Assembly: GCA_021397835.1 (NCBI GenBank)
Contig: JAJFZO010000344.1
Coordinates: forward strand, 868,001-932,000
Direction of reading: 5' to 3'
Length of the DNA stretch: 64,000 nucleotides
Origin: Moringa oleifera
Lineage: Eukaryota; Streptophyta; Magnoliopsida; Brassicales; Moringaceae
Each line of letters opens with the position of its first letter. Position 1 is the stretch's first letter. The notes beneath the pieces were generated by a model that did no database searches, was not told the DNA's origin, and saw only the letters and a list, made by a program, of their open reading frames with translations. Shown piece by piece: positions 37,901 to 50,033 of the stretch. Made by a program: the position numbers and the translations under genes.

Positions 37901-40900
37901 ATATATATATTTGAAGCCTCTGCCCATGGTGCCTATGTTTATTGTACCGTGCTGCTCTACTACTTAAGGTTTTCTGCTTGTATTTGCCTTTCCAAGTGCA
38001 GCTTGCTCAAGCCATTGGTCATCATAAAAAAAAAAAAAAAAAACTATGAGTGAATCAAATATTAATATTTCTATCTCATCTATACTAGGTGGTAACGAAC
38101 AAAGCAACTAAATCAATTGGATTAAGCCATCTATAGCCAACCTACCCAAGGGCTTGGTTTGTTCTACTTAACGACCTTAGTCCATATAGTGATAGCAAGT
38201 ATATGAAATGGTCAAAGCCATTTCAAACTAGTGCCTCAACTTGAACTAATGGAGATGCTATGGCATGCATGCTTCTCTAGCTAGGAGGTGGGGATGTGAA
38301 TACAATTAATCAATGTCAACCAGAATATGAATTAGTGAGTAAAGTGGATCTCACAAGCCTATCCCAGTATGCACAGATGATGGATTTCCCTCACTTTTGA
38401 TTCTATAAGAGAAGCTAGGTTCATAACTCATATCTTTTTTTCAATAAAAGAGAGAACCACAAAGAAAAGGTGCAAACTAGAGCTATGACATCATTACTTT
38501 CCTAACTTCTACATCTTGAAGCCTTTGGCAAGCTAATACGAGATACTTGCTACTAGGATAGGAACTAATTGTGAACAATCTTAAGAAACAAAAAATTATT
38601 TCATAAAATAAGACGCTACTTCGAAAGCTCTCAGGGAAAAAGATAAAAAATAGCACTTAATACTCATGCTAGTGCCCAATTCCAATCCTTACTAGATCGA
38701 GGTGGGCATAGATCAGAGAAGGAAAAAAAGGAACTATACTAACTCAGTCTTGTCATCTAGAGAAGTCCAGTCCTAGCCCTCCCCTCTTTTGTGAGTTCAA
38801 AGAAGTTCCATCTATAGATGGGAGCATGACATCTATAGTTCCTATCCCTTTTCTCTTCTCTTTATTCTATTATACTCCCTTTTCTTACTTGAGTCTTGTC
38901 TCTAGGTGAATCTAACTATTTACGAAAAAAAAAAACCATAGATAATATGTGTCACTTGTGAGATAGATATAAAATCGAGGAAATGTACCGAAAATGAGAG
39001 GTCATATAAACTAGTTAGTCATTGATTGAATTGACACTTTTTTTCTTCTAAAGAATTTGATTAAATTTATCCTTTAAGCTTCTAGTTAGTCATTCCCCTA
39101 AAATTGTAATTCAATTGGTCAAAGCACTACATATGAGAATATATCAAAAATAAGATGAATCTACCATCCTCTTGATGGACTAAGTTAGCAAGCAAGAATA
39201 AGTACAGAGAAGGATTTCGTTACTTGAACCTTATTTCTCATTTTGTTTGTAGTAGAAAGAAAGAAAAAATATATTAAATAAAGGTGGGAAAGGATTTCAC
39301 ATTAGTCTGAGGAGCGAGACATGCCTCTTCTTTTGGATATTTTCAAAAGTGAAAGGTCCCCAAAGACTACCTTAATCATACAAAGAAGCCTTTTTTAGCC
39401 AAAGAAAAAAGTCGAAGGCTTTCGAGAAAGAAAAGTCTAGGCTCCTAATGGTGAAAAGTCTTCGAGTAGGATCTCGATGATTTTATGTCAAAATGATTTG
39501 CAGTCTGATTTGAGTTATTAATGCTCTCATCCCATCATGCAAAGCTAGTTCTATTTTAAGGCGTTAAGTTCATGATAGCGAGGAGAAGTGGAACTCAATC
39601 ATATTTAGATATTTTATTTTATATCTCATCATAGTGCTTCTATCATATTCTTAAGAGGCTAAAGCTTATGGCCTTAGTTACAATCATGCTACGAAAAGGT
39701 ATATGCTTAATACGCGCAAGTTAAACTATCTTTTCAATCAATCCAATTACCTAGCTATGGCCCAATCTAATTATACAAAAACTAATAGTGGTTTCTAGCT
39801 CATAACAAAACCTATAAAAGCTCTTTAATTATGTATACGAAGTGTCTTCTTCTTGCTCTTATAGCTAATTGAAGAAAGATAGACAGAACTCTTATTTACA
39901 TACGACACAATCGAAGCTCTTTGATTGGGTCTTTTTCATATTATAAATAAATAAATATATATAGCCCAAAGCATTCGTTGTCAGCAATTAAAAATAGGGC
40001 TAGTGCAAGAGGACATCTTTGTCGAACAGATCGAGAAATTGAAAAGGACGATAGTACAGCTCCTAAAAATGTCTTAAAATGGTGGTGTAAGCATTCAATT
40101 GAGACCACTCTCTTTCTAAGGTCTAAAAGTAAGCTAGTGAAGTTAGTATGCTAGTAAGTCCAAGTTATAAACCCTATTAACTTCCCCTTCGCTGGGATAA
40201 ATACAATAACCTTCGTACCCAATAAGTTACTTTGTATCCATCTTGTACCCTACCTGCAAGTAAGCTAAATGATGATGAACTCTTCTACCCTCGTTCTAGT
40301 GCTATAGTCTTTTTTCCATCTATCACTAGAGATTGTAAGTTAGAAGTGCAAGATGTTGAAAAGGTTATCAGTCTATCCCTGCTAGCAACTTAAGAGGAGT
40401 CCATCAGTACCGTTAATAATGCTCAGTTCCATCTCATGTTTGCATGCCCACAGCAGTTGTTAGAAAACCTATCTCATTTTCCTTTCCTGGTCGGCGCTTG
40501 CTCAATTGAGATCAAAACTAAAGGATTGAAATTAAGAGGGATTGGATTCATATAAAAGGTAAGGGTAGCACTCAACTGCATCCCAACCTTCATATAAGCT
40601 CTTGCTTGTGACCTAGAGCATTGACTTTGACTCCAACGCATAGATTACTTTAGATATTCCCTAGATGTACTAAAGTGATTCAACTTGCACTCGGTGAACA
40701 AATCCAAACGGACCTGAAACCATTCGTTCACGTTCATTCACCTTCTTTAGAAGTTACGTGGTTTTCGGAGGCAAACTAAGACATTGAAAGGTCTTGTTCT
40801 CTTATTGATCCAATCTAGGGAAACATTAAGCTTTTCTCTGCCCCTCATCTATCAAACAAAGCAAATATAGGTTTTAATTCCTCCACATCCAAATGTTTGT

Positions 40901-41906
40901 GATGCTTTTGCCAAAGATCATCGACTTATGCATCTAGCCTTCACTTTACAAATGTTGGCTGACCCAATCCCATCAGGTACTCTTCTCCTTTTACTCTTTT
41001 GTAGGCTAGCTTTCACCCTTACCTGATATTTGAGTGAGCCAGTATTCTTTAATTCAACCGGCAAGGCATTTCTTACCTTTATAGGGAAGAACAAGTAGGC
41101 AATCCAATGTCATCAATCAAAATAAGGGAATTACCTACTGACTAGACCTCACTTTTCTTTGACAATAACTTATTTGGTATATAGGCAACACTAACCAGAA
41201 CTCCACATGTTGGATCTGATCGATAGGCAATAACGGACCTACTAAAAGAAGCCTTACTTATCCTTAAACCCTAACCTTAATGAGTCGAGACTCCGGTTTC
41301 GCTGCACTTAAACGGTAGCCTGCTAATGCATCGCTTTCTATATAAATTTCTAAGACCAGTCCCTTTTTCTGCTAACCAATTAGTTTGGTTCATCAAGTAC
41401 CAAGGCATCTCTTTCTCTTAGGTCCCATCTTGAACATTCCCGAATAGGCAAGTTAGCCACCTCGACCATATCAAAGTTCTTTCTTATTCTCTTAGCCTGG
41501 TGATCAATAATTCTTTTATCTCTCATTCTGCACACCCTAATGAATGCAAGCTCGTAAGCTAAGAAGCCTTTGACGATACAGAATTAGAATGAATCCAACC
41601 AAATCACCTCGCAAGCCAAGCTAAGGCATGGGAAATTGATCCCATCATTTCTTGTGCCTATTCACAATAAGAGTGGGAGAGGTGAAGCGAAGGTTGAGGA
41701 AGTCGCTTCTACAATGCGTGAAAGTATGGACCCAAGTAAATATGCTATTTTGTTTGACCAATCCCAAACCCTGCATATTCATGATTAATGAGAATGTGAG
41801 GGGAATAATCTTGAATGATTGATGGAAAGATTCCCCCATACTCAACGAGCTACCTGTACCAATCTATCCCGAAAACATCCAATCGATCTAGTGTGTGCTA
41901 ATGACC
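31994..41906. other. Mitochondrial-like non-coding DNA, copy 2
   Basis: Collinear with 5591-15910. No gene is recognised. It lacks the 660 bp found at 8581-9244 and keeps 325 bp (36460-36785) missing from copy 1. A-runs at 38026-38042 and 38925-38935 are length variants of shorter runs in copy 1. It ends inside the ccmFN remnant. Confidence 0.55.
36460..36785. other. 325-bp segment present in copy 2 only
   Basis: It lies between GAATAGCTATATC and CTACATCCTAAGCC. Copy 1 has about 20 bp here (10747-10766). A plus-strand frame at 36484-36669 reads PVIEPNKKTPFTITHFGRDK and then a basic stretch (PPTMRERVVRNED). It looks more protein-like than its neighbours, but I do not recognise it. Deletion in copy 1 is the simplest explanation. 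Confidence 0.5.
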
Positions 41907-43231
41907 TGCTGTGGCTATTATCTAAGGCATAAAAGAAGTATTTTTTTGCGGGATCCAAAAACCACCAACCATCTCGACCTAATTCATGATGAGCCCACCA
42001 AATTCCTAGCAAGATGCCTATGGTTAAAAATCACTAACATGTCAAGATCAAAATTTGAATTGGTTCTTGGTCATGGTCAAAGACCACTATATTCGCGCTC
42101 GCTGTCTAACAAAAAAGCAAAGTAGTAGTATTTTTCTTTCCATTACAAATGGCACGCTTCACCTGCTCCCTCCACGTGTCCACTAGTGCTCTTGTCTAAA
42201 GTAAAAAGAAGGCAAAAAAGTAATGCCGAAGTAGTATGAGGAGGTTTTTATTGTTACGTAACAATAGAGTAGGGTAAGGGTTAAAAGCTCGCTTGTTATA
42301 TGGGATCCGAGTATCCAACAGATCGGAGCAGTGTTCCTTTCTTTTTGACAGCATCCTTCCACAATGGCGATGAGTGCCGTAATCCTATTCATCATTTTTG
42401 ATTTATATGAGCCAAAACCCATATAGTGGCAACATCCCCGACATAAATGTAATAAGGATGTATAGTTGATATAGGATCCTGTGAAACAGGATTTGATTCT
42501 GTAACTAATTTGGTACAAGCGAAGAAATTTAAAACAAAAGGATCGAAACTCACCAATAAGAAAGGAGAGAAAAACAAAGCAATGCCAAGGGCTTCATCAA
42601 TTTACTGTTCATCGATAGACGAAGCTCTCTTTTTATCATCTCATGGCAGATGCAACAATGGATAAGTCTTTTTCCCTTTTCACAAACCATGAGAGCATTT
42701 AGTGTCTAAAAAACAAAGCTCATTTTCCTTTTAGGGTAAAACGACACACAATAAAGGGCTGGTCCATCAAAAGTTCAGTTCCTTCACGAACAAAGTTCAA
42801 AATCAATAATGGTTTGTAAAATGAAGGGAGTATACAACTGCGGTGCAACCCCACTTTTTTTGCTCACAACGAATGATAGCGAGAGAATAGAATTCTTCAC
42901 AAAATTTGAGAAAAAAATTTAAAAAATTTCTTTATGGCCTTCTTATTTTATGACATTATGCCTTTGGGGTCGACCAAGATAACAAAGAAAAAATTCATAA
43001 AAATTTAGGATCTAACACCATAATAAAATACTACGCTCATGATTGGACCATGTCCTTGAGATTTGATAAAACAAAGGTGCATTAGTGATTAATACATTGT
43101 AATTGGATAAGTTATTAAGAATATGACGGAACAGAAGACCATGGAAAAAAAAAAGAATGCACTAAAATACAGGTGAATGCAACGAAAAGACCCAAAAATA
43201 ATGAGTAATAAGATGATTCATATATTGACAT
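41907..43231 (-). pseudogene. ccmFN: ccmFN pseudogene (cytochrome c maturation heme-lyase subunit, mitochondrial origin), 3'-truncated
   Basis: In plant mitochondria CcmFN is an inner-membrane protein of the cytochrome c maturation pathway that helps attach heme to apocytochrome c. The start is the ATG at 43231, reading MSIYESSYYSLFLGLFVAFT. About 16 residues are then missing before CILVHS and [14 protein letters not shown] (about 43110), and the reading goes on with [43 protein letters not shown] and SSIDEQ. Next come [20 protein letters not shown] (about 42550), SHITSELLTL and REQVKRAICNGKK. The WWD heme-handling motif [20 protein letters not shown] is at about 42000-41942. Several stops and frameshifts make it non-functional. 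It ends at codon GCA (41907-41909), losing roughly the last quarter. It is unsplit, unlike in Brassicaceae. Confidence 0.94.
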
Positions 43232-44055
43232 TTCTTGCTCATTTCCAAAATTTTGTTTCGTTATTCCTATCATCCGACAACGATAAGATGATCCATAAGA
43301 AAAGCGACAAGATTCAAACTTATTACTAACCCGACCCTGACCTGTTATGTTGGTTGGCTGACTTAGCCTCTTGCATCGCCATTGTACTTGAAAGAGATGT
43401 GCTACACTACCTAGCACGTAACCTTGCCACCCTTACCTCTTTTCTAGTTATGCCATAAACTGGTTGCCCTCATCCAATAAGAATGATTATCCTTATGATT
43501 AAAGAAAGACCAGCTTACTTACTTTTCAAGTGCTAGTTTCACCATCTTGACTAGCAACTCGTTAGGAGTGAGGGCATGCAAGCTTGCCCAACATATGAAA
43601 GGGGCTTTGAGGTAGAGAATTTTGTGGGAGAGATATAGTTTCTAGGCTGGATTTTTTAGATCAAATAGGACTAGTTAGGTGATAAAGGGGGTGAAATCTA
43701 ACCTTTACATCAATGTTTGGCAGGATGGCTTGCTTGAATGTTAAAACCAAGTGGTGGTTCTTTCTTTTTCCTTAGCTTATCGAATCAACATATGCCTATT
43801 CTCCTTTGATGACTCCTAATAGAGAAAGCCTAAATTTGTCGATAAGGACTGGAAGAAAGTTGGGGATGAACATAGATCTTTTTGTCTATCTGACGTGTTG
43901 AAAATAAAGTAATGGTTTTTTATTTTTTTATTTCCCTATCATAGAAGCAATATTCACCGGCAGAAGGATCTTTTCACAATAACCTTTAGTACGATAGAAC
44001 TCGATAATGAGTTTACGAAGGTTTTCAGTAATACGAGAAGGGCTAATCACCATAC
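43232..44055. other. Upstream flank of ccmFN, mitochondrial-like
   Basis: No gene is recognised with confidence. The minus-strand frame of ccmFN is open for 62 further codons upstream (to 43417), but this part matches nothing I know in the protein and is probably 5' leader. Between 43500 and 43900 I see no feature. Confidence 0.5.
43928..44053 (-). pseudogene. Unidentified frame cut by the CACTA element
   Basis: The minus strand reads MVISPSRITENLRKLIIEFY, then RTKGYCEKILLPVNIASMIGK and stop. The reading continues into the transposon, but there it is CACTA sequence. Joining the host flanks across the element gives a TAA two codons upstream of the methionine, so the host frame is only about 41 codons. 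I cannot name a family. Confidence 0.2.
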
Positions 44056-44089
44056 TGCCACTACTACAAATAAGAGATTTAATAACATT

Positions 44090-44385
44090 TAAAAAGGACT
44101 TTAATGATAATAAAGGGGGGAGAGTTTTAATTAATGACATTTCTTGAAAACTATCATTAAAACTCCTTTTTAATGCCCTCTTTTAATCATAGTTCTTTTA
44201 AAACTGGTGTTAAAGGGGGAGTCTTTAAGGACTATTTTAACATAACTGTCATTAAAAAAAGAGGGTCTTTAATGATAGTTCTTTTACAACTGCCATTAAA
44301 GACCTTCCCTTTAATTTTAAAAGAACTGTCATTAAAGGGTGAGGACTTTAATGACAGCTCTAATAGAACTGCATATATAAAATTC
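44090..44385. repeat. CACTA left subterminal inverted-repeat ladder
   Basis: A series of TTTAATGA(C/T)AGTTCTTTT and AAAAGAACTGTCATTAAAG words alternate in orientation, forming several hairpin-capable palindromes. In CACTA elements such subterminal repeats are transposase-binding sites. Confidence 0.85.
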
Positions 44386-45329
44386 TTTATCTCTTCCACA
44401 TCAACCACATATCTTTATCTTGTATACGTTAACACGATTCAATACTAACACTTCAATGAAACAACTTTTCTTTCAATACTCTTCAACACCATTCTCACTC
44501 AAACCATCATTACTTCTTTCATATTTGAAAACACTTCAACATAATCCAATCCAAAAAGTAATGAAAGATGAAGAAAAAAAAACTTGATATCATAACTGAA
44601 CTCCATATGTACAATACATATTATCATACACAATCTTAAACATTAAACTATGTAAATTCAATAACGTTCATGTCTACAAAAATCTTCAAAGCTCAACTTT
44701 TTAATATGGCACTCCAAAGAAATTGTTCAATCTCCTTTCTAACTTCATCAGTATCTAACTGAGTGTAAGTATCTATATTCACTAACTACATTTATAAAAA
44801 AAAAAATAGTTAATCCACTTAAAACTCCTAGTAAGCACGTCAATTATCAAAGTAATTACATAAAGCAAATGCTTAAAAACTTACTATTTTTGTATATAGA
44901 ACATTTATGTCACGTTTTTCGATGATGTCCCCTTAAAATTTTCATAACATAATATTCACACTCAGTATTTGAAGGTTAATGTGGACACTACATTAAAAAA
45001 TTTTAATTGTTATATTTTGTAAAATAAATAAAACTAACATCATATATTGATTTAAATATATATAACTTAGCAAAAATACTCATAGGAATGTACCTATCAC
45101 TTGATTCATTGATAACTTCAAACAATTTAAAAGAGCTAGCAATATAAAATAATTAATAATCTTAAGAGTAAAAAATAATACATACTAATATAAATTGAAA
45201 TATTTTCACTTGTATGGACATAAGTTGATCTACTTCTTGACGAGAACAATGGTTCAAAAGATCAAAAATGTTGTACACAAAAGGACGAGGCTCGACAATC
45301 ATCAATAATAAATTCATCTAATTAATGAT

Positions 45330-45880
45330 TAGTTAATTAATAAATAATATATAACTAATGATTAGTTAGTATATAATTATATAAATAATATATAACTAAT
45401 AACAAATTAATTAAAATTTAAGTAAGTAATTTATAATTAATTAGTTAATTAATGCATAGTCAATTAATTAACATCTAATTAATTATTTTACAAGCACTAA
45501 TAAATTAACTAAAATTTAAATAAAATTTAATTATTCACTTTACAAGCATCAAATTAATTAATTAAAATTTGAATAAATAATTAATAGCTAATTAGTTAAT
45601 TACTACATAATCAATTAATTAGTATCTAATTAATTCCTTTGCAAGCACTAGTAAATTAATTAAAATTAAATAACATTTAATTATTTATTTTACAAGTATC
45701 AAATTAATTAATTAAAATTAAAATTAATGATTAATAACTAATTAGTTAATTAATATATAGTCAATATTTAATTAACATCTAATTAATTACTTTACAAGCA
45801 TCTAACCAGCTAATAAATTAATTAAAATTTAGATAATATTTAATTATTTACTATATAATCATCTAATTAATTAATTATCT
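45330..45880. repeat. AT-rich tandem repeat, period about 152 bp, inside the CACTA element
   Basis: The marker word TT(T)ACAAGCAC recurs at 45487, 45638 and 45791, spacing 151-153 bp. A second marker, TTTACAAG(C/T)ATCAAATT, recurs at 45539 and 45690. The units consist mostly of TTAATTAATTAAAATT blocks. About three and a half units are visible. Confidence 0.8.
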
Positions 45881-46521
45881 ATTTAAAATTTAACTAATAT
45901 TAAATTGAGTTAATTATAAAATCAATATAAATTTTACAAAATATATCAATTAATCTTACTTAACAAAATTTATTCAAACATAAATTGATCAAAATATAAA
46001 TCCATCTAGCTAATATCTACTTCATCAAAATATAAATTCATGTAACTAACATTTACTTAATTCATCAATTAATATAAAAATCTTAAAAATTATCAAACAA
46101 TAGATTCATCAATATATACTCATCCATACCTAATATTCATCCAAATATACTTGCAAAAAAACCTAAATTTCACTAATAAAAATTCACTAAACATACCTAA
46201 TGAAGAAAATCTCAAAATAATATACATTCTCAATTCATTCTTAAAATCAAAACCAAATGAAATAATTGTGAAAAAAACTTTCATAAAAAATTTCGAGTCT
46301 ACCAAAATACTTTCATGTTTAAATGCCAAAGATGAAGAACAAATAGAGATGGGAGGGTTTGGCTTTGCCTTGTGAAGATTAAGACAAATGGGAGAGGAAG
46401 GAGCTAGGAGAGAACAATAGAGAGGAAGAGATGTGTGTGTGGGTTGGATGGCTATTTCTCCAAAAGTGGCTGCTACTACTTTTGGAGGAAAAAATGATAT
46501 CTAGGTTAAAAGGCTTGGTGT

Positions 46522-46800
46522 AAGCCTTTAATGACAGTTCTAGTAGAATTGTCATTAAAGGCTGTGTAGTTTAAGCCTTTAACAACAGTTCTTATGGAAC
46601 TTTTGTTTAAGGCTTTAATCTTTTAAGCATTTAACGTCAGTTCCCATGGCAATTGACATTAAATGTTACCTTTAATGTCACTTAATGGTAACTGATGTTA
46701 AAAATGTGACAAATCCCACTTTTAATGTCAGTTTTAGAAGAACTAAAAATTGTTAATGATGCTTTTAATGATAGTTCTTTCAAGAACTATCATTAAATCA
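46522..46800. repeat. CACTA right subterminal palindrome ladder
   Basis: Successive imperfect palindromes of about 40 bp are built on TTTAATGACAGTTCT and its complement. The clearest, at 46523-46563, reads AGCCTTTAATGACAG outward on both arms around TTCTAGTAGAA. Others follow at about 46575, 46635, 46668 and 46760. They mirror the left-end ladder. Confidence 0.85.
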
Positions 46801-46833
46801 CTGTTGCTTATTATAATTTTTGTAATAGTGTGC

Positions 46834-47950
46834 TTTAGAATAGGTTAATCGTTAGAGACAAAAATGAATGAATATAGTTTAGAGAGCATGCCTTACTAGA
46901 ATAAGAAGCATAAAGTTTCCAAGTGAAGATAAGCTCAACTATCTATTTCATATTCTCCTTGTTAGCAAGCAGGTCCACTATAAAGCTTACCGATTAAAAG
47001 TCCTTACGAATAAGAAAGCTGACCAAAAGCTATTCCATAACTGACTCTTATTGTTGAATTGAAGGGTTTGCCTAATATCAGGTCTAAAGGAGTTTTCTTC
47101 GAGCTAGCAATCTTTTTATCTTTTTGGGTTGCATAAGGTAATGTTTTTTATGCATTGAGATGAATTGATCTTTGCTATTATGCATTTTTCTTGTACTAGT
47201 TGATGTTGCGACTATGCCTAATATGAGTTTGCTCTTGCCTTAGATAGCTTCGAGGTTCCCGTCGATCAATTATAAATGGTTCAACTGTTGAACTTGCTTA
47301 TGGCCCCTTTGATCGAATGTTATTTCTATAAAAAAGATTAAGTGGGAAAAACTAGAATTAGCTCCAATTGAGATTGCCTCGGCTTTTTAGGCACATGAGG
47401 AAGCGAACTAACCTCTTTTCATTCGAAATCTCAATCAAAGACAAGTTCTACCAAGGCTAGGATATGAAAAAGAAAATTCACTTGTCGAGATTCCAATTGA
47501 CATTCTTCCTTCAGAATCTAAAGTTGAATGAGTTCCTTTATTGTGATACTATGGTTTTAAGCATGTTAACCGGTTGTGTCCATATTGGCTACACCTAAAA
47601 AATTTCTTCTGTCATGTCTTTTTCCCACTATAGGGTATTTTTTACTTCTTTGGATGACCCATATGCTTACGATTATTTAGCAGTAATATAACAACCTTTC
47701 TGACGTCTTCAAGCACATTCCAATCAGACTTATTACCTACTAGATAGATTGGCTTAGTGTATGCTGCTACTAAGTGCTCTTGCTGTAATAATTAGAGCAA
47801 AAGGTTATAAAATCAATATTATGTCCCCTAAAAAAAATGAAAAATGGAAAAGTTACCAAAACAAGAATGAAAAATAAAAATATGTTATTAATAAATAATA
47901 AATGTCACATAGATGCTGTTAGTGCATGTCCACATGACTACAAATACATT
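46834..47950. other. Spacer between CACTA element and MULE copy 3
   Basis: No gene or tRNA is recognised. The left part is the continuation of the ccmFN flank interrupted by the CACTA element. From about 47820 the sequence becomes A-rich and probably belongs to the MULE 3' part. A possible inverted-repeat partner of the MULE right end (GGAAAAGTTACCAAAA near 47847) is weak. Confidence 0.45.
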
Positions 47951-50033
47951 CTAATCAATGTTAGAGTTCGTCATTTGTGAGAAATTTTTTTGTCTTTCAT
48001 TCATCAAAGAGTGGACCCATTCAGTTAATTGTGCTTTCCAAATCTTAGCTTTCTCATGCCTATCATAGAATCAACATTGCATCATATCTCTAATAAATTT
48101 TAATAAAACCATGACTGGCAACTCGTGGGCAAATCGAAGGTGTGAATTCAAGCTTTCAGCAATATTAGTGGTCATGAGTTGGTATCATTTTCGAGGGCAA
48201 TACACATGTGACCATTTCCTCGGATCTTCCTTCATGATATATTTAAATGCTTGAGGGTGATTAGCTTGCAATTCAATCATCAATTGACTAAATTCAGACT
48301 CTCGATATGCCCTTGCTACACTATAGAATATCTTAGAACTTCTTTCCTTTTGAATTTATTTTTTATATTTTGGGCCATATGCGAAGAACATAACCTATGA
48401 CAAGAGTCAAAGAAGACCTTTACAGTGGCCTTTGTAATTCTAGCATGATGATTTGATATAATAACTAAGTCATGAACATGACTAATAGCCTCCTTCAATT
48501 GCTCTAAAAACCACTCCCAACCCTTATAACTTATTGAGCCACCGTAACCAAATGTTAGTGGGTATATCTGTTCATTTTCATCCTTGCACATTACTATAAA
48601 AATAACACCATGGAATCTTCCTTTCAAGTGAGTGGCATCGATAGCAATAACTGGTCTAATCACTGAATGGAACCCCCTTAATGATTGTCCAAGAGTTACG
48701 AAAAAATACATAAATCGATTAGTCTTATCTTTAATACATATGCGAGCCTTAGTTCTTGGACTAGTTATTTTCAACATGTGACAATATAATGGTAATCGTT
48801 GATATGACTCAACTAGGTCAGCATAAGTAAAAGACCATGCATATTCTTTTGCCTTCTAAGCTTTGCTATATAAAATTCGTATGCCATATAATTCTTTCAT
48901 GTCACCTATGATATCTTTTGACTTAACGATTCTAGCATTAGTGGATAACTATTGAGTAATAATTTCCTTAATAATGGTAAAACTTGCTTGTCGATGTTGT
49001 CAATGCAACTCCTTCATTATGCAAGTGTGTGTCAAATCACAATGTCAAATTTGAAAGAATTGTCCTTGTGTAACTTTCATAACACAAACCTTCCATGCAT
49101 AATTTTCTTCTCTACAAGCAATCTTAAGTATTGATTTATTAGATCTAGTGACTTTAATTCAAAGTTCTTAGACAATGCATACATACGCAAAAATTGCTCC
49201 AATTCTTTCTTATTTAGGAAAAATTGACCTCTAGTAAAGATGTCAATCAGGGTCACTAATTCCATAGTAAGAGCTGGAATAATATTATATAATTCAGCAC
49301 CCAACTCACTATACCTCTTATTAATACCATCACTTATATTGTTGTGTGCTTCAGTGCATGCAGGTGGCACATAAGGTGGGATTGAATATGGTACAGAAGG
49401 CAAGTTCTCATCATCAAGCTCAATCCATAATGGGTTCAAATTGCTCTTCTTCGATAGGTTGAGTGGGCTCAATTTTTGGGATTAGATACTCACAGACAAC
49501 ATCATAGTCCATCAACTCATCCAACTCGATATCATCAGTATTCTAAGTATTAGGAGGAGTCTCATTATGGAATAATGGTTCTATGCCCAAATTTTTACCT
49601 TGAACAATTGGATGGGCCTCCAAGTTAGGGATTACATCAATAACCTCATTTCTCCCACTAGAAGAATTCAACTAATTGATTCGTTTTGAATTCTACCTTC
49701 ACATACACCATGTGTGTTTTCAACATCATATCGCTCCACATAATCCACAATTACATGGGATACTATGTTATCACCATAAAACATGAACTCAATATCATCA
49801 TCATTCACTAACTCAATTTTCATGGTAGTTTCCTCAGATCTCACTATGGTGTGCAGTATAATATCATAGTTAGAGAAATCAATATCAATACAAGATTTAA
49901 CTAAACCTAATAACTATGCATGTGTCAAACCCTTTCAAACAACATAACCTTGAGTTTTGATAGTCCTACCAATATATTCAAAACTTTCTCTTGACTCGGA
50001 CCACTCACCATTCTAAGTTACAATAATACGCAT
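47951..50033 (-). pseudogene. MULE (MuDR-type) transposase pseudogene, repeat copy 3, most complete
   Basis: The start is the ATG at 50033, reading MRIIVT, with a stop in place of the W of TWNG. Downstream come GQFFLNKKELEQFLRMYALS (49272 region) and a frameshift near 49110. An open catalytic stretch follows at 48777-48316: PVIAIDATHLKGRFHG has the first Asp at 48637-48639, then CKDENEQIYPLTFGYGG, WFLEQLKEAI and LVIISNHH. Copy 2 has Asp at the last site (SDHN) and this copy has Asn (48451-48453), so a presumed catalytic residue is lost. CHRLCSSHMAQNIKNKFK follows. The reading ends with LTEWVHSLMNERQ and TAG at 47951. No SWIM zinc finger follows. It would have acted as a nuclear DDE transposase. 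Confidence 0.92.

Larger units (their letters stand above)
18828..41909. repeat. Tandem NUMT/MULE repeat unit, copy 2
   Basis: This is the longest complete copy in the window: MULE transposase, MULE 5' flank, trnP-trnF-trnS, non-coding mitochondrial-like DNA, the segment 26252-31993, then non-coding DNA to 41909. It matches copy 1 at 1-15910 and copy 3 from 48027 onward, all in the same orientation. Left and right edges are defined where the alignment with the neighbouring copies stops. Confidence 0.88.
44059..46830. mobile_element. Non-autonomous CACTA (En/Spm-type) DNA transposon, 2.77 kb
   Basis: The left end is CACTACTACAAAT and the right end, read inwards on the other strand, is CACTATTACAAAA, matching at 11 of the first 12 bases. 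The element is flanked by the 3-bp target duplication TGC (44056-44058 and 46831-46833), the hallmark of CACTA elements. Both ends carry dense subterminal repeats of the type TTTAATGACAGTTCTT in both orientations. No transposase (TNPA/TNPD) coding is seen; the longest frame is 91 codons and lies in the repeats. The centre is AT-rich tandem repeat. Mobilisation would have needed a transposase supplied elsewhere. It is inserted in mitochondrial-like sequence. Confidence 0.88.

Noticed and set aside
42183..42577. Two overlapping minus-strand frames (111 and 61 codons) as separate small genes
   Set aside because: They are consecutive pieces of the ccmFN pseudogene in different frames, separated by a frameshift near 42400.
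44173..44448. 91-codon frame at the CACTA left end as a transposase
   Set aside because: It is made of the subterminal repeat words, is lysine/phenylalanine-rich low-complexity sequence, and has no TNPA or TNPD motif.
48316..48777. Intact MULE transposase gene
   Set aside because: Only 153 codons are continuous. Upstream and downstream parts are frameshifted or stopped, a presumed catalytic Asp is Asn, and no zinc finger follows.
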